Shown: one piece after another, positions 12,233 to 27,916 of the stretch
How positions within the stretch are numbered: position 1 is the stretch's first letter
Layout: each line of letters opens with the position of its first letter
From: Setaria digitata
Lineage: Eukaryota; Nematoda; Chromadorea; Rhabditida; Setariidae
NCBI GenBank assembly: GCA_003640385.1
Contig: RCAB01000386.1
Coordinates: 1-61,867 of the forward strand
DNA: 61,867 nucleotides
Direction of reading: 5' to 3'
Notes under the pieces: generated by a model
What the model was told of the DNA's origin: nothing
What the model saw: the letters and a program-made list of their open reading frames with translations, nothing else
Database searches by the model: none
Made by a program: the position numbers and the translations under genes

Positions 12233-15200
12233 ATCCTAACAGGAGACAAATAATGTGCGAAGTTAGAAACTATTTGACATGAAAACAAATCCTTCGGCTA
12301 CAAATTGATCTGCTCATTATATTTCATAACTTAGGAAAGATAATGATCAGCAGTTAATTGCTGGAAATAATGAATGTGGCAGATGAGAAAATAAGGAAAC
12401 TTCCGGAAAGTTGAGTAAAAAATCCGAATTATTTCTATATGAAATTGATGCTATCCTATGGAGGGCGAGAAAAGGCAGTTGTAACTGATTTTGTTTTAAT
12501 TTTGTTTCCGTGAAGTTTCAATTCTGAAGTTTTTAGTTGCGATTCTAGAAAAATCTTGCTGAGAAATTCGAACAGTTGTATTCATTGTTCCCAATTATGA
12601 GTTGATCCTAATCAAGTTTGTCTTTCGTGTCAGTTTTAGTTGTCTATAAGTACGGAAAAATGCTAGTTGATTGTTCGCAAGATAGACAGTTCCCGCTCAT
12701 TCGCGGGAAATTCCACTTCCCATCAATTTTAATACCAATTAAACATTTGCAGCATTTTCGAATCGTATCATTTTGTATTCTGTATGTGGCAAAATTCAGA
12801 AATAAACGACATGAGAAAATGACACTTAACATTTCGATTCCTATCAATTATCATAAAATAATACCGACTTCGTAGATTATTTGAATTGTGAGCTGTACAG
12901 AAAGGTTAAAGGAGAGAAGAAAGAGCACTGTGTGAGGAGACGATGTAATGGCAGTCATTTTTCGGCACATGCACCAGCCGAATAATAAGTTATCGATAGT
13001 ATGAACGACACAAATCATTCGATTGAAAAGTTGTTGCATCAAGCGATCATCTGAGATTGCCGTCCGAGAGATAACGAAATTTAACGACTGATTCGAACTT
13101 GTGAAGCGGTGAAAAATTTATGGAATGCAAAAATAGTCCATCCAACCACCCATCTATGAATCCAAACCGTTCCCGTTGTTGCAGGTATTTGCATCACCAC
13201 AAACAACTATCAGCGCTATCACTATCATCGTTATTATCAACTACTGATAACGGTTTCATAGATAACAGCCAATAAGCAAATGCGAAATATTTTCCTCGGA
13301 AATTTTTTCTTCGTGAAGAAAAAAGAAAAAAGGAGGAAAAAACGTCTCGATTAATTCTGATATGGTAGCTCATTGCAGTTCCCACTGAGCATATGAATGA
13401 CAGCTTCATAGTCGACGGATTTCAGATTTCAGAGCTGAATTTCGTCAAGATTAATAAATCATAAGCGAAGGGTAAATAAGCATACATGAAATAGGATATT
13501 TAAGCAATTTGGAAGACTTCATGAAGAAGCCCGTCCAAGGGGAATTCTCATAGATGGGACTAAACGGAAAACATTGATAGCAACTGTTCTGATAACAGTG
13601 ATGATAGCACACATTCTTCCTTCTTCTCACTGCAGTGAATTGTGTGGAAAGACAGAGTTTCAAGTCATTGCTGTTCTTACAAAATCCGGAAACATCGAAC
13701 CTGACGTATGACTCTGCTTAGAACACGTATGGATACCGTGTCATTATCTGCATTTCTGTACCGTATGGAATCGGTCCTCTGCATGTTCAAGGATTCTTAA
13801 TAGATTCATAATGCCATTTCTACAGGGCACAAATGTGATATTAGCATTATGCATCAGAATCAACCCTTTTAACTATCCTCCTAATATTTCATTACACTTT
13901 AACGATTTATTGGAAATTTGAAATTGGCCATAAATGGTTAATCTAGCTTGGATAAGTTATGCTAAATTTGAATTATCGCTCAATTTTGTCTTCCCTTCTC
14001 AAGTTGACAGACAAATGCGAGGTGAACAAGGAAACAAAGAAGAGGCGCATTGAGTCGGTGACAATGAATAAATTAATGGAAACAGTTAAAAATTCAAATT
14101 CAAATTCAAATCCTCTCTTTCAACAACAATTCAATGATGACAAAATTCTGCACATTGTGAAAATTTAGAAAATGAAATTAAAATTTTTTCATCGAAATAT
14201 AACCCAAAAAGAAAGTAAAAAATTTAGTTTGAAAAGGTTTCATCAGTGGAATGAAAGAAAATTTCGTTTTTTTCTTTTCATTTCAGAGCAAAGCGAACAG
14301 TGCTGATACTTTATGAAATTTGTTACAAAGGAAGGAAGGCAAAAGGAATGATAGAAATGGGAAGGAAAAAAGAAAGCAAATCATTTTTTTCCTCTCTTTG
14401 AATTAACAGTTAAATAATGGCTACTGTTTGGCAAATATTTTGCACTAAAAAATATGGCCACATATTTCCATCCTTACTTTATAGTCTGATAGCACTGCAA
14501 GAGAAGTGTCAGAAATAGATTAGACCAATTTCATTTTTTTTTTTTTTTTTTTAAGATTTAAACCAAGTAATTTAATTTCTTTTTTTTTTTTTCTTTACGG
14601 AACAATTCACTTATGTATAACATATTTAAATTACAGTTACATGTATTGTTTAGCCATTAATTTAACAACCATTCCAAATAATCTAAAGGAATTAAAAAAA
14701 AAAAAAAGAGAAAATTCATAACATATGTTTTGATTGATTATAACAAATTTGATAGCTGATAAAACTGTTTCTGGACGAAATTCCCATCATATTATAATCA
14801 AAATAAATGCTCGAAGAAAAGTAAGAAAAATTACGGAAATCATGAAACAGTATGTGACACTGGAGAAACTAAAGTGATTACGTGATCCATTTAAAAAAAT
14901 TCAACGAAAAGACAAATTTGTCGAAATATGGAAGGTTGTTAGAAACTCCGCGCAAGTCAAGAAAAACACGTAGGTTTGTCTTGCCTTGAAATAACAACAA
15001 CGCAAGTGTAAAATACGTCGACACATGCATAACAGAAGTATCCACTGGTTTATTTGAAGAGTGGAAGTAGCTAATTACTTAATGAGTTGATGAGAGAGGA
15101 TAATTGATAAAAGATTTGTTATCAGTTCTAATAAATCAACCGACTTGGATTTCTATACATTCTAACAAGAGTGTTTTTATCTTATTAATTGATACTTTAC

Positions 15201-16772
15201 AAAAATACCTTTGAAATTCAGTATGATCAGAAAAAATTTTACAATAGGGAATTTTTCGCTTAGCACAAAAATTTTCCAAAAACTACCGATATTTCCATAT
15301 TCCAAAACTTACTGATCAATGCAAGGAATGCGTCCTCAAAGCTTTCACTCATAGCCTAGAAACTTCTTCGAAAATTAATCTATAACTCCAGAAGTGCACC
15401 TTTGGATTTGATTCTCGAATTACAAAACCCACATAATTCATTATCATTTCTCTTCCAAAACTCTCGACAGAACTTCCTGCAATCTTTGCTCCATCCTTTT
15501 GTTTTTTCATTCTTCACACGAAACACTCGATCAGTAGTTCGGAAGATCGTTTTTCAACTTCAATTTTCTTCAATGTAACAATTTCATGCACTTCTAAACC
15601 ACAAAATTCGTCATAAAAACAAATATGCAACTGTCTTTCCAGCCCGTAAATTTGAGTGCTAAATTGTGGCCAGAATTTCAGTTCTTGGTGGAGACTGAAC
15701 AAGCAGTGTGGACTGAGATAAAATCCAACTTCTACATCTCCAGTGAAGTAGGATAGAGAAGAGGCCAGTTCATCTACACTCCGTATACTTAGCACGATCT
15801 ATGCATAAACATCGATTCAGATTCGTTTCAGTTCTTGCCTGAAGATGGTATAGCTGCGCAGAAGCACTGTTCGTTAATGGAACAGGATATGTTTGAATTC
15901 ATTTAAGAAATTCAAATGACTGCAAAAAGAGAAGATGAAAATGGAGCAACCGTACTGCGCAAACGGGTAACAAAATTCTCGACAGCAAAGTTGATAGCTG
16001 ATAACACAGAGTGAAGGTGTCCTTGAAAATGGAACACCCGAAACAACGAAATTCAAAATAACGGTGTAAAGAGAAAGGGAATGGGAGGAAAGAGAGAGAT
16101 GTAAGGAAGATGGGATAGGACAGGTACACAGGTGTCGAACACGGAAACAGAGTGAGACGAAGTTCGGGACTGCTGCTCCATCTATTTCAGGAGTTCTCCC
16201 TGAACTTCCATCAGTGGCTTCATCTCCAACTAACCGTACGTTTCAGATGAGACAGATTCACAGGGGTCGTGTCATGTCACGTCAAAGATCAGCTCCGAAA
16301 TACCTTCAATCAATAGACATCGCCGCACAATGTGGCTCACACTAGGTGATGGATGGTTGTAAGGATCTAGCTGGAACTGCTCCTCACTAATGAATCTCGA
16401 TTTCAACTTCAAGCCTGTGGTTGGTGCAGACGGCTGCTTGTCTGAACTGACAGCTAGTCCATTGCCCAAACAATTCAATCCACAAGCCATAAGTCCGGCA
16501 TGATACGGCACGGACAGTTGTGCAGATAAAGCGATGTAAAAGAAACCGGTCCATCTCCGGCGAAATTAGTCAAAAAGAATTAGTCAATAGGAATCAAATA
16601 TTAAGAAGCAGTGTCAACAGCCACCATTTCTATTAACAACTGTTCCGTCCGGAAGTCGTTGCATCCATCCTGATGAGCTGAGGAGCGGGATATCTAGAAG
16701 ACTGTAAATGAGCCAGAAGAGTATAACTTGTCAACTCAAGAGCTATCCCACACCAGTGAACACTAATAAGTG

Positions 16773-16905
16773 AATAAATAAGTGAATAAATAAATAAATA
16801 AATAATTAAATAAATAAATAAATAAATGAATAAATAAATANATAAATAAATAATTAAATAAATAAATAAATGAATAAATAAATAAGTGAATAAATAAGTG
16901 AATCT
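16773..16905. repeat. (AAAT)n microsatellite containing an N
   Basis: AAAT/AATA units with occasional AATTAAAT and AATGAATA interruptions run across the region. An isolated N sits at 16841, and the sequence after it repeats the pattern before it, as expected for an assembly overlap inside a repeat. Confidence 0.9.
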
Positions 16906-16944
16906 ATCACACCTTGTTTGAAGGAAACGAAAGAATATTCAAAC

Positions 16945-17170
16945 TGGACATTGTACGATTAGTCGAACAGTCCGACAAATCATAAGTACTTTAGTTTCAT
17001 GGAAGAGTGGAATGAAAGAGAGAAATGTGTCATATAGGTTAGATTTGAACTTAAGTNTTGGACATTGTATGATTAGTCGAACAGTCCGACAAATCATAAG
17101 TACTTTAGTTTCATGAAAGAGTGGAATGAAAGAGAGAAATGTGTCATATAGGTTAGATTTGAACTTAAGT
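16945..17170. repeat. 112-bp direct duplication around a single N (probable assembly artefact)
   Basis: Bases 16945-17056 and 17059-17170 are alike over 112 bp with two substitutions, separated by an N at 17057 and one T. The pattern matches the events at 1413 and 7554. Confidence 0.85.
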
Positions 17171-20100
17171 TTAGACTACAGTTAGGTAAATACGGAAGGT
17201 ATGAAGAATGGATGGATGTTATCTCGTTCTAACACAAATTTAGACGTACACTCATTATAACATAAACAATCCTTCTTAAGTTCTCGTTTTTGTCGACTAA
17301 ACTCTGTCCCAGTTTGTTTTCTCTCGTTCCCGGACAAATTAGCATTGCCTAACATGACTCCCGCGACATCGAGAAATTACCAGCTCGCACTGGGTGGAAT
17401 GTGTCTCAGAAAGATGCACATGAAGGGAAGGAAGCTCGTTTTCTGGCATTTTACACGAGATAATAAAAGAAGAGAGAAGGTGAAACTATTTTATCATTGG
17501 CATTTGCATGAAGATAGGATTGAAACAAGGAAAGTTCGTTTTCAAATAATCCGAAATATGTGAGCAGTTTTCCGCTAATGAAATAAGAGACGATTAATGA
17601 AGATCAAAGAGGAAGAAGAGAGGAAACTAGAAGAGCGAAGGCAAACATCATTCATACCTGTTGCGTCCCCACTCCTACACCGCGGTATTGCGACTCAAAT
17701 TCCCAGTAACCAAGCAATTTAATGCTGCTCTCAGTAGTGAGTGTGGCAATTTAATGAGCAGTAAGCAAATTTCCAACAGAAATAAAGTTCCATCTGAATG
17801 TCTGGAAGCAATGAAGATAAAGTGATCGATAGAAGTTAGAGTGAGTGAAGTTTGAATCTCAACTTTTCGAAGCAAAGAACTAAATCTACTTTTTTTTTTT
17901 TCTTCTTTTTTTGCAATGTGTAAAGGCGTAGCACAAATCTAAAATAGTGAATGACTACGATTTCTGGAGTAAAAGATTGCATCAGGATAAAAAAGAATCA
18001 CAAGTTGATGGTGAGGAAACGGAAGCACTTAGAATTTCAATGACTGAAGAAGGGATGTGCTTTTCCCGGAGGAGAAATTTATAAATCGACTACTGGAATG
18101 CGTGTCTGTCCAGATGTAAAGTTTTGTGTGTGTGGAATGGAAAGGAGGACAAAACGACGGCAGGGAGTAGCATTTGCATTTTGCATTGCCCATCAACGGA
18201 TCAATTCATTGAGGAATTTTGCAGAGAGGAGAAAATATCATCGACGGAAGTTTGACAAAAAAAGTTCGCTTAACAAAATGGAAACAAGTTTTTCCTTTCA
18301 AATCAATCAATTCTCATGAAATACCTTATCCACTTAGTTCCTTCCACTTCTTCCTTCCCTTTATTCCTTTTTTTTCTAAATCACATTCACCTTTCGAGTA
18401 ATTAATTTCAGTTTTAGTTCTCACTGGAAGTGCCAATTTTTAACGATTGAGACGGCAAGGCAACAGTGCAACCGCTAATATCGCTGGAATAGCAGTTCAA
18501 TTATGCCTGGTAGATTCCGGATGAGGGCTTTTCTTGCTTGGCCGGGACTAGTACACTTTCTGAATCCATCCCTTCCTGAATTTCAGGCCAGCATGCAAAA
18601 GTCCAGAAGTTATAAATAGTCTTATATGAGGATAACTTTCATAAAAGAAACATCTGTTGTAAATATTTGATACTGGAACTTGAATCTTCTCATGTGTGTA
18701 CATTCCACACTAATTTTGGCCGCACGATTAATGTTTATTTGCAAGTTATTGTTTTGATGAAGTTTGAGAAAGTCCTTTTTCACTCATTTCCCAATTAAAT
18801 TTAATTTTCAGTTCGATAAATTGTGATTGATAAGGCAAATGAAATGTTTCCAAATCATCAGTAATTAGCGGGCATAAACTTCCAATTAACTGCACTAGTG
18901 AATGTGTATAATTTCTTCAGCAGATACAGGAATTCAATATCAGAATTAATTTGCTAGAATTAATTGGAAATTTACTCCTTACTTCATCACCTATTCGTGA
19001 AATATTTGGATTCATGCAAGTTTCATCTTTTTGATTAAGTTGATGATTTCGATTGAAGTCTGATAGATTTGCCGTAGTAATTGATGATTTCATTTACAAA
19101 GCAAAACTGATAAAACCAATCGACTAAATGATCATTAAACATGGCGTTAATTTTCAAAGGATTTAATTTAAAAGCAAAATAATTGATATGAATTAGATTA
19201 ATAGCGAGTTTTTTCTATGCAAATTTTAAGAATATTTCATACTCGAAATATTGAAAGTTGCCAAGCATGGCTGCATTCTAAAATTAGTAATTATCCTTAC
19301 ATTCATAAAATCCTTACATTCAATTCCAGAAGGCTACTCATGTTCCAAAAACTTAGAAACACGATATTTATCACTTCTCTTGCATGCACTAGTGACTAGT
19401 AATTCTTTACCATAAATGTAAAAATTAATTTGAAAAGTGACAATTTTCGATTCACTTCAATTTAGAAAAGAATGGGTATCATCAAGAAGAAATAGTTGGA
19501 TGAAAAGTTGCAGTTAGGCTATCAGCCAGTCTTCGTTTACCTCTGACCTTAATCTACTAGAAGGTTTGCACTAAGCACAGCACTCACTCTCTTGGCCAAG
19601 TACTTTCCAAACTTATGGCTCAAGTGGGTTTTAATTCCGTGAGATTTCTCACTGGTCTAATGGCTATCTGCTTGCATTTCTGTCGTTGCACATATTTGAG
19701 TATTTTGAATTCTTCAGTCTAAATATTTTCACTCATGCCAGAAACAATGCAGTAAGAATAGTATGGAACATTGCGATCATATGCTCGTTCGCAAGGCAAG
19801 AATTGAAATGAATTATAGCTACAGGAACAGTTTTCTTCTATGGAAGGCGTAAAATTGCAGAGGTTTTGGCCTATTTCAAAAAACGAAATGATAAATTTTC
19901 TAATTTTATGTCCAGCGGATTACATTTCTAATGTTTGCACTGTGCAACCCTGCTGCCTTTCAATTTTGCTTAAAAATTAGTTACTGTCTTCTCAGTTAAA
20001 CCGACTACATTTTATTTTAAACAAACTTATTTGATAATCTTCTGACAAGCCCAAAAAAAAAAAAAAGCCTCGGATATGCAGAATCATCAAGACTTATTAG

Positions 20101-21863
20101 CAAATATGCTGATAACACTTGATCGGATTGGATTTCATACCGTACAGTACTGGCCCTGAAACATGTGATAAATCTGCTCATATCTGATCAGTTGCATCCA
20201 GAAGCCTTCCGAATTAGCTTCATCAGACTTTGCTCTGTTGGAATCTCTTATTGCAACGATTCATTTCCAGACATTCTCAGACGATATTACATAGCAAGTG
20301 GATAGGAAATAGGAGAATTTTGCAGATTTGCCCGAAAAAAAATGTCTGTTTTTGACAAGTGCAACTTCTGGAAGAGGTGATCGGCCCAGATTAAGTGAAG
20401 AGATGGGCTTAGCAGCATTCTGAAGCCATCCGCCAATTTGGACTATATTCTCGACCGTCACCTACACCTAGATTAGGCGCGTATTCAACTCTCCCGAATT
20501 TCACAGCAGCTATACATTTCACTCTGAATTCGATGATAAGTTGAGTTTCAGTCCTGCACTCTCCCTCAGTTTGCCTCTTCAATCTTGACAGTACCATCCG
20601 CAGAATCGCATCCACCGGGAATCAACTACGAAGCTTACTGAGAAGCTATAATGCACTTTTTGTATTTGCATTCCGAAGTGAAAAGATTAGGCACTGTGTT
20701 TCAAGCGTAGCAAAATCTAATTCCTAGTTCTTGAGCAGATCACCGAGAAATGATCTCTCTGACATATCTGAAAATGGCTCATGCTATATGTGTGAGGATT
20801 AGCGAGAATCCTAAAAAACATCTACTATGCGGAGATTAAGCGTCAAGTATGTCGCTTATATCTAGAAAGTGCTCCACAGGCTTCCTAATTTCTACTTACA
20901 CATTCCATTACTGAATGTGTCTTACCTCTGACAAAGTTTACGCTCAGCTAAGCTCGCCCTCTCGCAGCTCATCAGAAGCAATGTTTTGCTAGTTCTGTTG
21001 TACTACACACATTGCTTGTGTGGGAAAAGCTCCATTCTGAGAGAAGTAGAGCTAATATGTAATTACAAGCTAATACGTAATTGCTGGCTAATGTAACTGT
21101 CTAAATTTGTAACTAACTAACAGTTATATTTACTTAATATCCACATAAAAACTAAAAACCCTCCAGATGACAAATCAAAACACATATACATATGCGGGAA
21201 TTACTATATTGCACATCAACCAAACAGTGTAGTATACCGAAACGGAAACGTTGCATATCGACACTGGAGGTTTGTATATCCACTGGGTAAGGTCATATTA
21301 GGTGAGCATGTAAGCGCTGTTGGTGCGAAGTGGTGACTTTCGGTTTCGATGGAGTTTTAGTAGCCCGGCGGGGAATCATTGCATGTTAATGTTGAGGGTA
21401 CTTACTCTGATACCCGACTAGGTGTCTAAGTAAGTTTAGCGTCGTCTCATATTTCTTATGACAGATTTCGTAGCATCAGATGAGTGAAAAACATGTTTGA
21501 TTGCTTGTTGTGACATATTTCTCACTCATATCCATAAGGACTTCTTCTATTGGGCCACAAGTTGATTTCACTGAGGCTAGGGTGATGGCCGGAACGAGGA
21601 GAAATGAATTTGTAAGTATCTTCCTGTGCAGCGGGGTATGAAGCGTTCTGTTCGGCAGTTATTAGTAATGCAGTATAACTACACAGTAGTTGCTAGCTTG
21701 ATGTGCAGTGTTAATAAATAAGTGTGACAGGTGCCAAATAAAGCAGTGGATGGTAATAAAATGCGTAAAAGGGCTTTTGTTGCATTTTTCAGTAGGACAT
21801 ACGGTGGAAAATGTTTCAGTTTTGAAAAGGTATATGGGTAGAGTTTTGTTCTATGGGCAGTGA

Positions 21864-24606
<2,743 letters not shown>

Positions 24607-24820
24607 TCCATTTGCTTTAAAATCCTTCACTTTCACGATGACTGTTTCGAATCTTTTTTTTACAAGTTGTAATTTTGTTGGAATATTAAAAGATGTCTTG
24701 AACCTTTCAAATTTCGTTCTTTTTCATAAAATCCGAATTTTTAGTGCTGCATTCGTAACATGCCACCGTCAGGTTCCCGATTCCATGAGAATTTTTACCA
24801 TCTACTAAGATGCCTCAAAA

Positions 24821-24826
24821 AATAAA
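24821..24826 (+). terminator. Polyadenylation signal of prmt-1
   Basis: AATAAA lies 215 bp after the prmt-1 stop codon and before the next gene; the hexamer is canonical. Confidence 0.6.
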
Positions 24827-25559
24827 TCAGATTTGTTTTCATTTTTCTTTATCTTAATTGTTTGTTTAATCAGTTTTCACCTTGAATTTTATCACTTTGT
24901 GTGTGTGTGTGTTATGCAAATGAAAGATGTTAATCAATATTTTCGTCTCGCATTTTCCAAAACGTCTTATTGGTCCCGAATACTCCGAGTACGGCCTTCG
25001 TATTCCGGTACCTTTTTTCATGATGATTTTTTTCACTATTTTCATATTATAATGGATATAACTAGCGGGATAGGGTTGTAAGGATGGTTTTAATATTATT
25101 GACGCATTCATCTGGAGAAAAAATCATAGTGTTTATTAAAAGATAATATACCAGATTTCATGACTAGAGGTGGCTTAGGATTTTTCAATTTTTAGCAGCT
25201 TACTATTTTCTTGTGGCACTTGTTTTTTTTCTGGCAGTTATCGAACGGTTGTTTACTCAAAAACATGTCTGATATTACGGGGTTTGCACCTCGATTGGTT
25301 TTTTTTCTTACCACGAGTATTAATTATTACGTTATTTTAATTAAGAATTGGGTGGGGCTCCGACTAGATTTCTGGTAACTCAAACTGTTGCTTTTTTCGC
25401 TACCAAATGTTGGGATTATCGCAAAAATGATAGTTCCGATCAGCTGTTGAATTGCGAACGATATATGGAAGTCGAAGGAAAGCTTATTTTAAATCATTTC
25501 GAAAATTATAATTGAATTGTACTCAGATTTAGAATATAACTCACTTTTTTTTTTTAAAG

Positions 25560-26991
25560 GAATGGTCATGATGCTGAAGAAAACAAGCCCAAAGAGGTAA
25601 TACGAAAAGAGGGTTCCGGTAAAAGTTCCACTTCATCGAAAGAATCTACATCTTGCACAGCCGAACAGTCCAGGAGTGTTATCCTAGGTAATGCAACAAA
25701 ACCAACGGTCAAAAGTCAGCAGAACCAGAATAACGTGAATGTTATCAAGTTACATACGAAAAAATTGGTGCCGATGAAAGATTATAAACTTATTCAAAAA
25801 GTGGAAGAGAAAATAGTGCAAGAAAAAAGTATACGAACCAGAAGTCCTAGACGTAGAAGGTGATTTTTTCTTTTTTGCCTTCGAAATTCCTGATTATATT
25901 GAGTGATAGTGAATTGGAAAAAAAAAAATGATTTTTACTTTTAGAGCGACTTTGCTACATTTTGCACCAACGAATGAATTACCTGATGTTGCGCGTGTGC
26001 AGCTTCTGCTCAGTAACATTAGTGAACGACCGTTACAGTTCAAGCTGAAAAGTGAACCAGGCCCTGATATCTCTGTACTATCTGTTTTTACTGTTATTGT
26101 GGAAAAGTAGCTTTTTTAAAATGCAGTGATTGATCTTTTGTTAATATAGATTCTGTAATATATTTGATAACATATAGTGCATGAGAAGTGTTTTTACCGG
26201 AATTCACGAAATTTGTAAATAATTTTGATTGGTTCTTTATGCTTTCAGGCTTTGCCAAGTTCAAAAGGTTATATTAGTGCGCACGGATCAGCGAAATGTA
26301 CTTTAACATGGCGTCGTGAAGCAGATGTTGAGAAATGGTCTGATGCGCAGCAACCAAAAATGCTTCTCGTTCTTGATTTTCTTCGTGATAAAAGCAAAAA
26401 TGAAAAGCATACTCTAACCAGGCTTATTGGTAAATCCTTAGTTCTCTAATTCCTGATCGTACTTTCGATACGTCAGTAAACTTGGTATCTTTTTTTTCAG
26501 GGAAGGTGACTGGTGATAGTTGTGATTCAGATAGACCACCCGTTGAGCAGTTGATGTTAGATGCGGCCAGCAGTGAATATTCTCGACCAGCATCAAGGTT
26601 TTCATATCCACTGCACATAACAATAGAAATAGAAGGATGGGTGATCTGTTATTTAGTTCTCACAAGAATATACCATCAAAGCTCACCAAACATGCAGTTC
26701 CAACGCCTTAATTGTGCAGTGGATTCAAGGAACTTGAAATATTCTCTTTTTATTTGTGAAGTTTTTCTTTATAATTTTAGAGAGCTTATGGTACTTGAAC
26801 AAATGCATACTCCTAAAAAAAAGCTGAAAGAAAAGAAGCTTGAAGCCACACCAGGAAATCTCATAAATAGTATTGCAAACTGGCTTAATCAACAGTCAAA
26901 AGATTCTCTACTTGGACTGTTGCTGTTGATCATATTCTTCTATTTTCTGGGAACAGTAAATAGTTCGAAACAAAAACGATATGACGAGTAG
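25560..26991 (+). CDS. Tail-anchored MSP-domain protein (5' end uncertain)
   Basis: Phase-consistent exons: 25560-25859, 25945-26074, 26249-26429, 26501-26597 and 26781-26991 (305 or more residues). The first exon seen is low-complexity, Ser/Lys/Glu/Asn-rich and ends in a basic run (RSPRRRR). An MSP-like beta-sandwich follows at about residues 100-205, with LLLSNISERPLQFKLKSEPG, SAHGSAKCTLTWRRE and MLLVLDFL. After a Ser-rich linker and a basic segment (KKKLKEKK), one hydrophobic segment (LLGLLLLIIFFYFLGTV) lies 14 residues from the C-terminus. That is the layout of a tail-anchored ER-type protein like VAP/MOSPD, but the domain is internal and lacks the VAP KTTAP-type FFAT-binding motif. No clear initiating ATG was found upstream; 25771 is an in-frame alternative. 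Molecular partners unknown. Confidence 0.8.
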
Positions 26992-27169
26992 CAATGGCCA
27001 TATATAGATCGCATTTTCAGTTGACACTGATTATTAATTTAAAACGTCGAAAAGGCATGTGATCTTCATAATTCTATGATTCTCTTTTCGAATTTCAGAA
27101 TTGTTATCTGTGGTATTTTACTAATTTTTATTAATCTTGTTGTGGAATATAATGCATTGACTCAAGTAA

Positions 27170-27175
27170 AATAAA
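27170..27175 (+). terminator. Polyadenylation signal of the MSP-domain gene
   Basis: AATAAA lies 179 bp after the stop codon at 26989-26991. Confidence 0.55.
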
Positions 27176-27298
27176 TTGCCTCCGGAAATACTCCTTTGAA
27201 GAATGAAAATTGGTTATCCTACTGTCGGTACATTAATTCCTATGCAGTTAGTCCAACACTTTTCATATTTTAGATGTTGCAACGGCCAACTTTTATTT

Positions 27299-27364
27299 AT
27301 GTGTGTCTGTTTGTGTGTGTGTGTGTGTATGTGTGTGTGTATGTGTGTGTGTGTATGTATGTAC
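27299..27364. repeat. (TG)n microsatellite with TATG interruptions
   Basis: TG units with several TA replacements lie between the MSP-domain gene and NAA30. Open in one frame as Cys/Val, but clearly simple sequence. Confidence 0.9.
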
Positions 27365-27916
27365 TTGTGTTTGTTTCATTTTAGTGTTAGGTGAACAATT
27401 TTGAGATTTCAACTTCGGCTACATTATTACTCGCTGTAATGGATATTGCGTATGTTTATGATTACCTGATTTACTTGGGGAAAGTTCCCAGGTGGAAGGA
27501 TATTGAACCACGAATACAATTGGTAATTTGGTCAAAGATGACATGAGGTTGTCATCGTTACTTCTCGTAATTTTATATGCGCTGTACCGATTTTAAATTT
27601 GCATCTGGTTTTAATTGCTACGATTTTCATGTTGTTAAGAAATATGGAAAACCATTCAGATTGTTCAATGTATTAGACGAAAGAGACAGATTGGCGCTCA
27701 GTGTTGAGAAGGCTAACTTGTTGCCTGTTCTTTAGCTTCACACTAGAATTCTCTATTTTAGTACTCGTGTAAGATTATCATAAGAAATCCTCCTCAACGA
27801 TTTACTAGGCAACGCTTGTGAGATAGCAGAGACCATGGATATTTGTTATTAATCTAGAAATATCTTTGATGCTCCTTATCTTTCAGGTTTTTTTAGATTA
27901 ATCTTCACGTTATGAT

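Noticed and set aside
13959..14168. Plus-strand 69-codon ORF with SNSNSNP
   Set aside because: The Asn/Ser run comes from an AAATTC simple repeat; no partners or family resemblance.
15514..16129. Several minus-strand ORFs rich in Phe, Leu and Ser
   Set aside because: Composition-driven frames from purine-rich DNA; no conserved motif.
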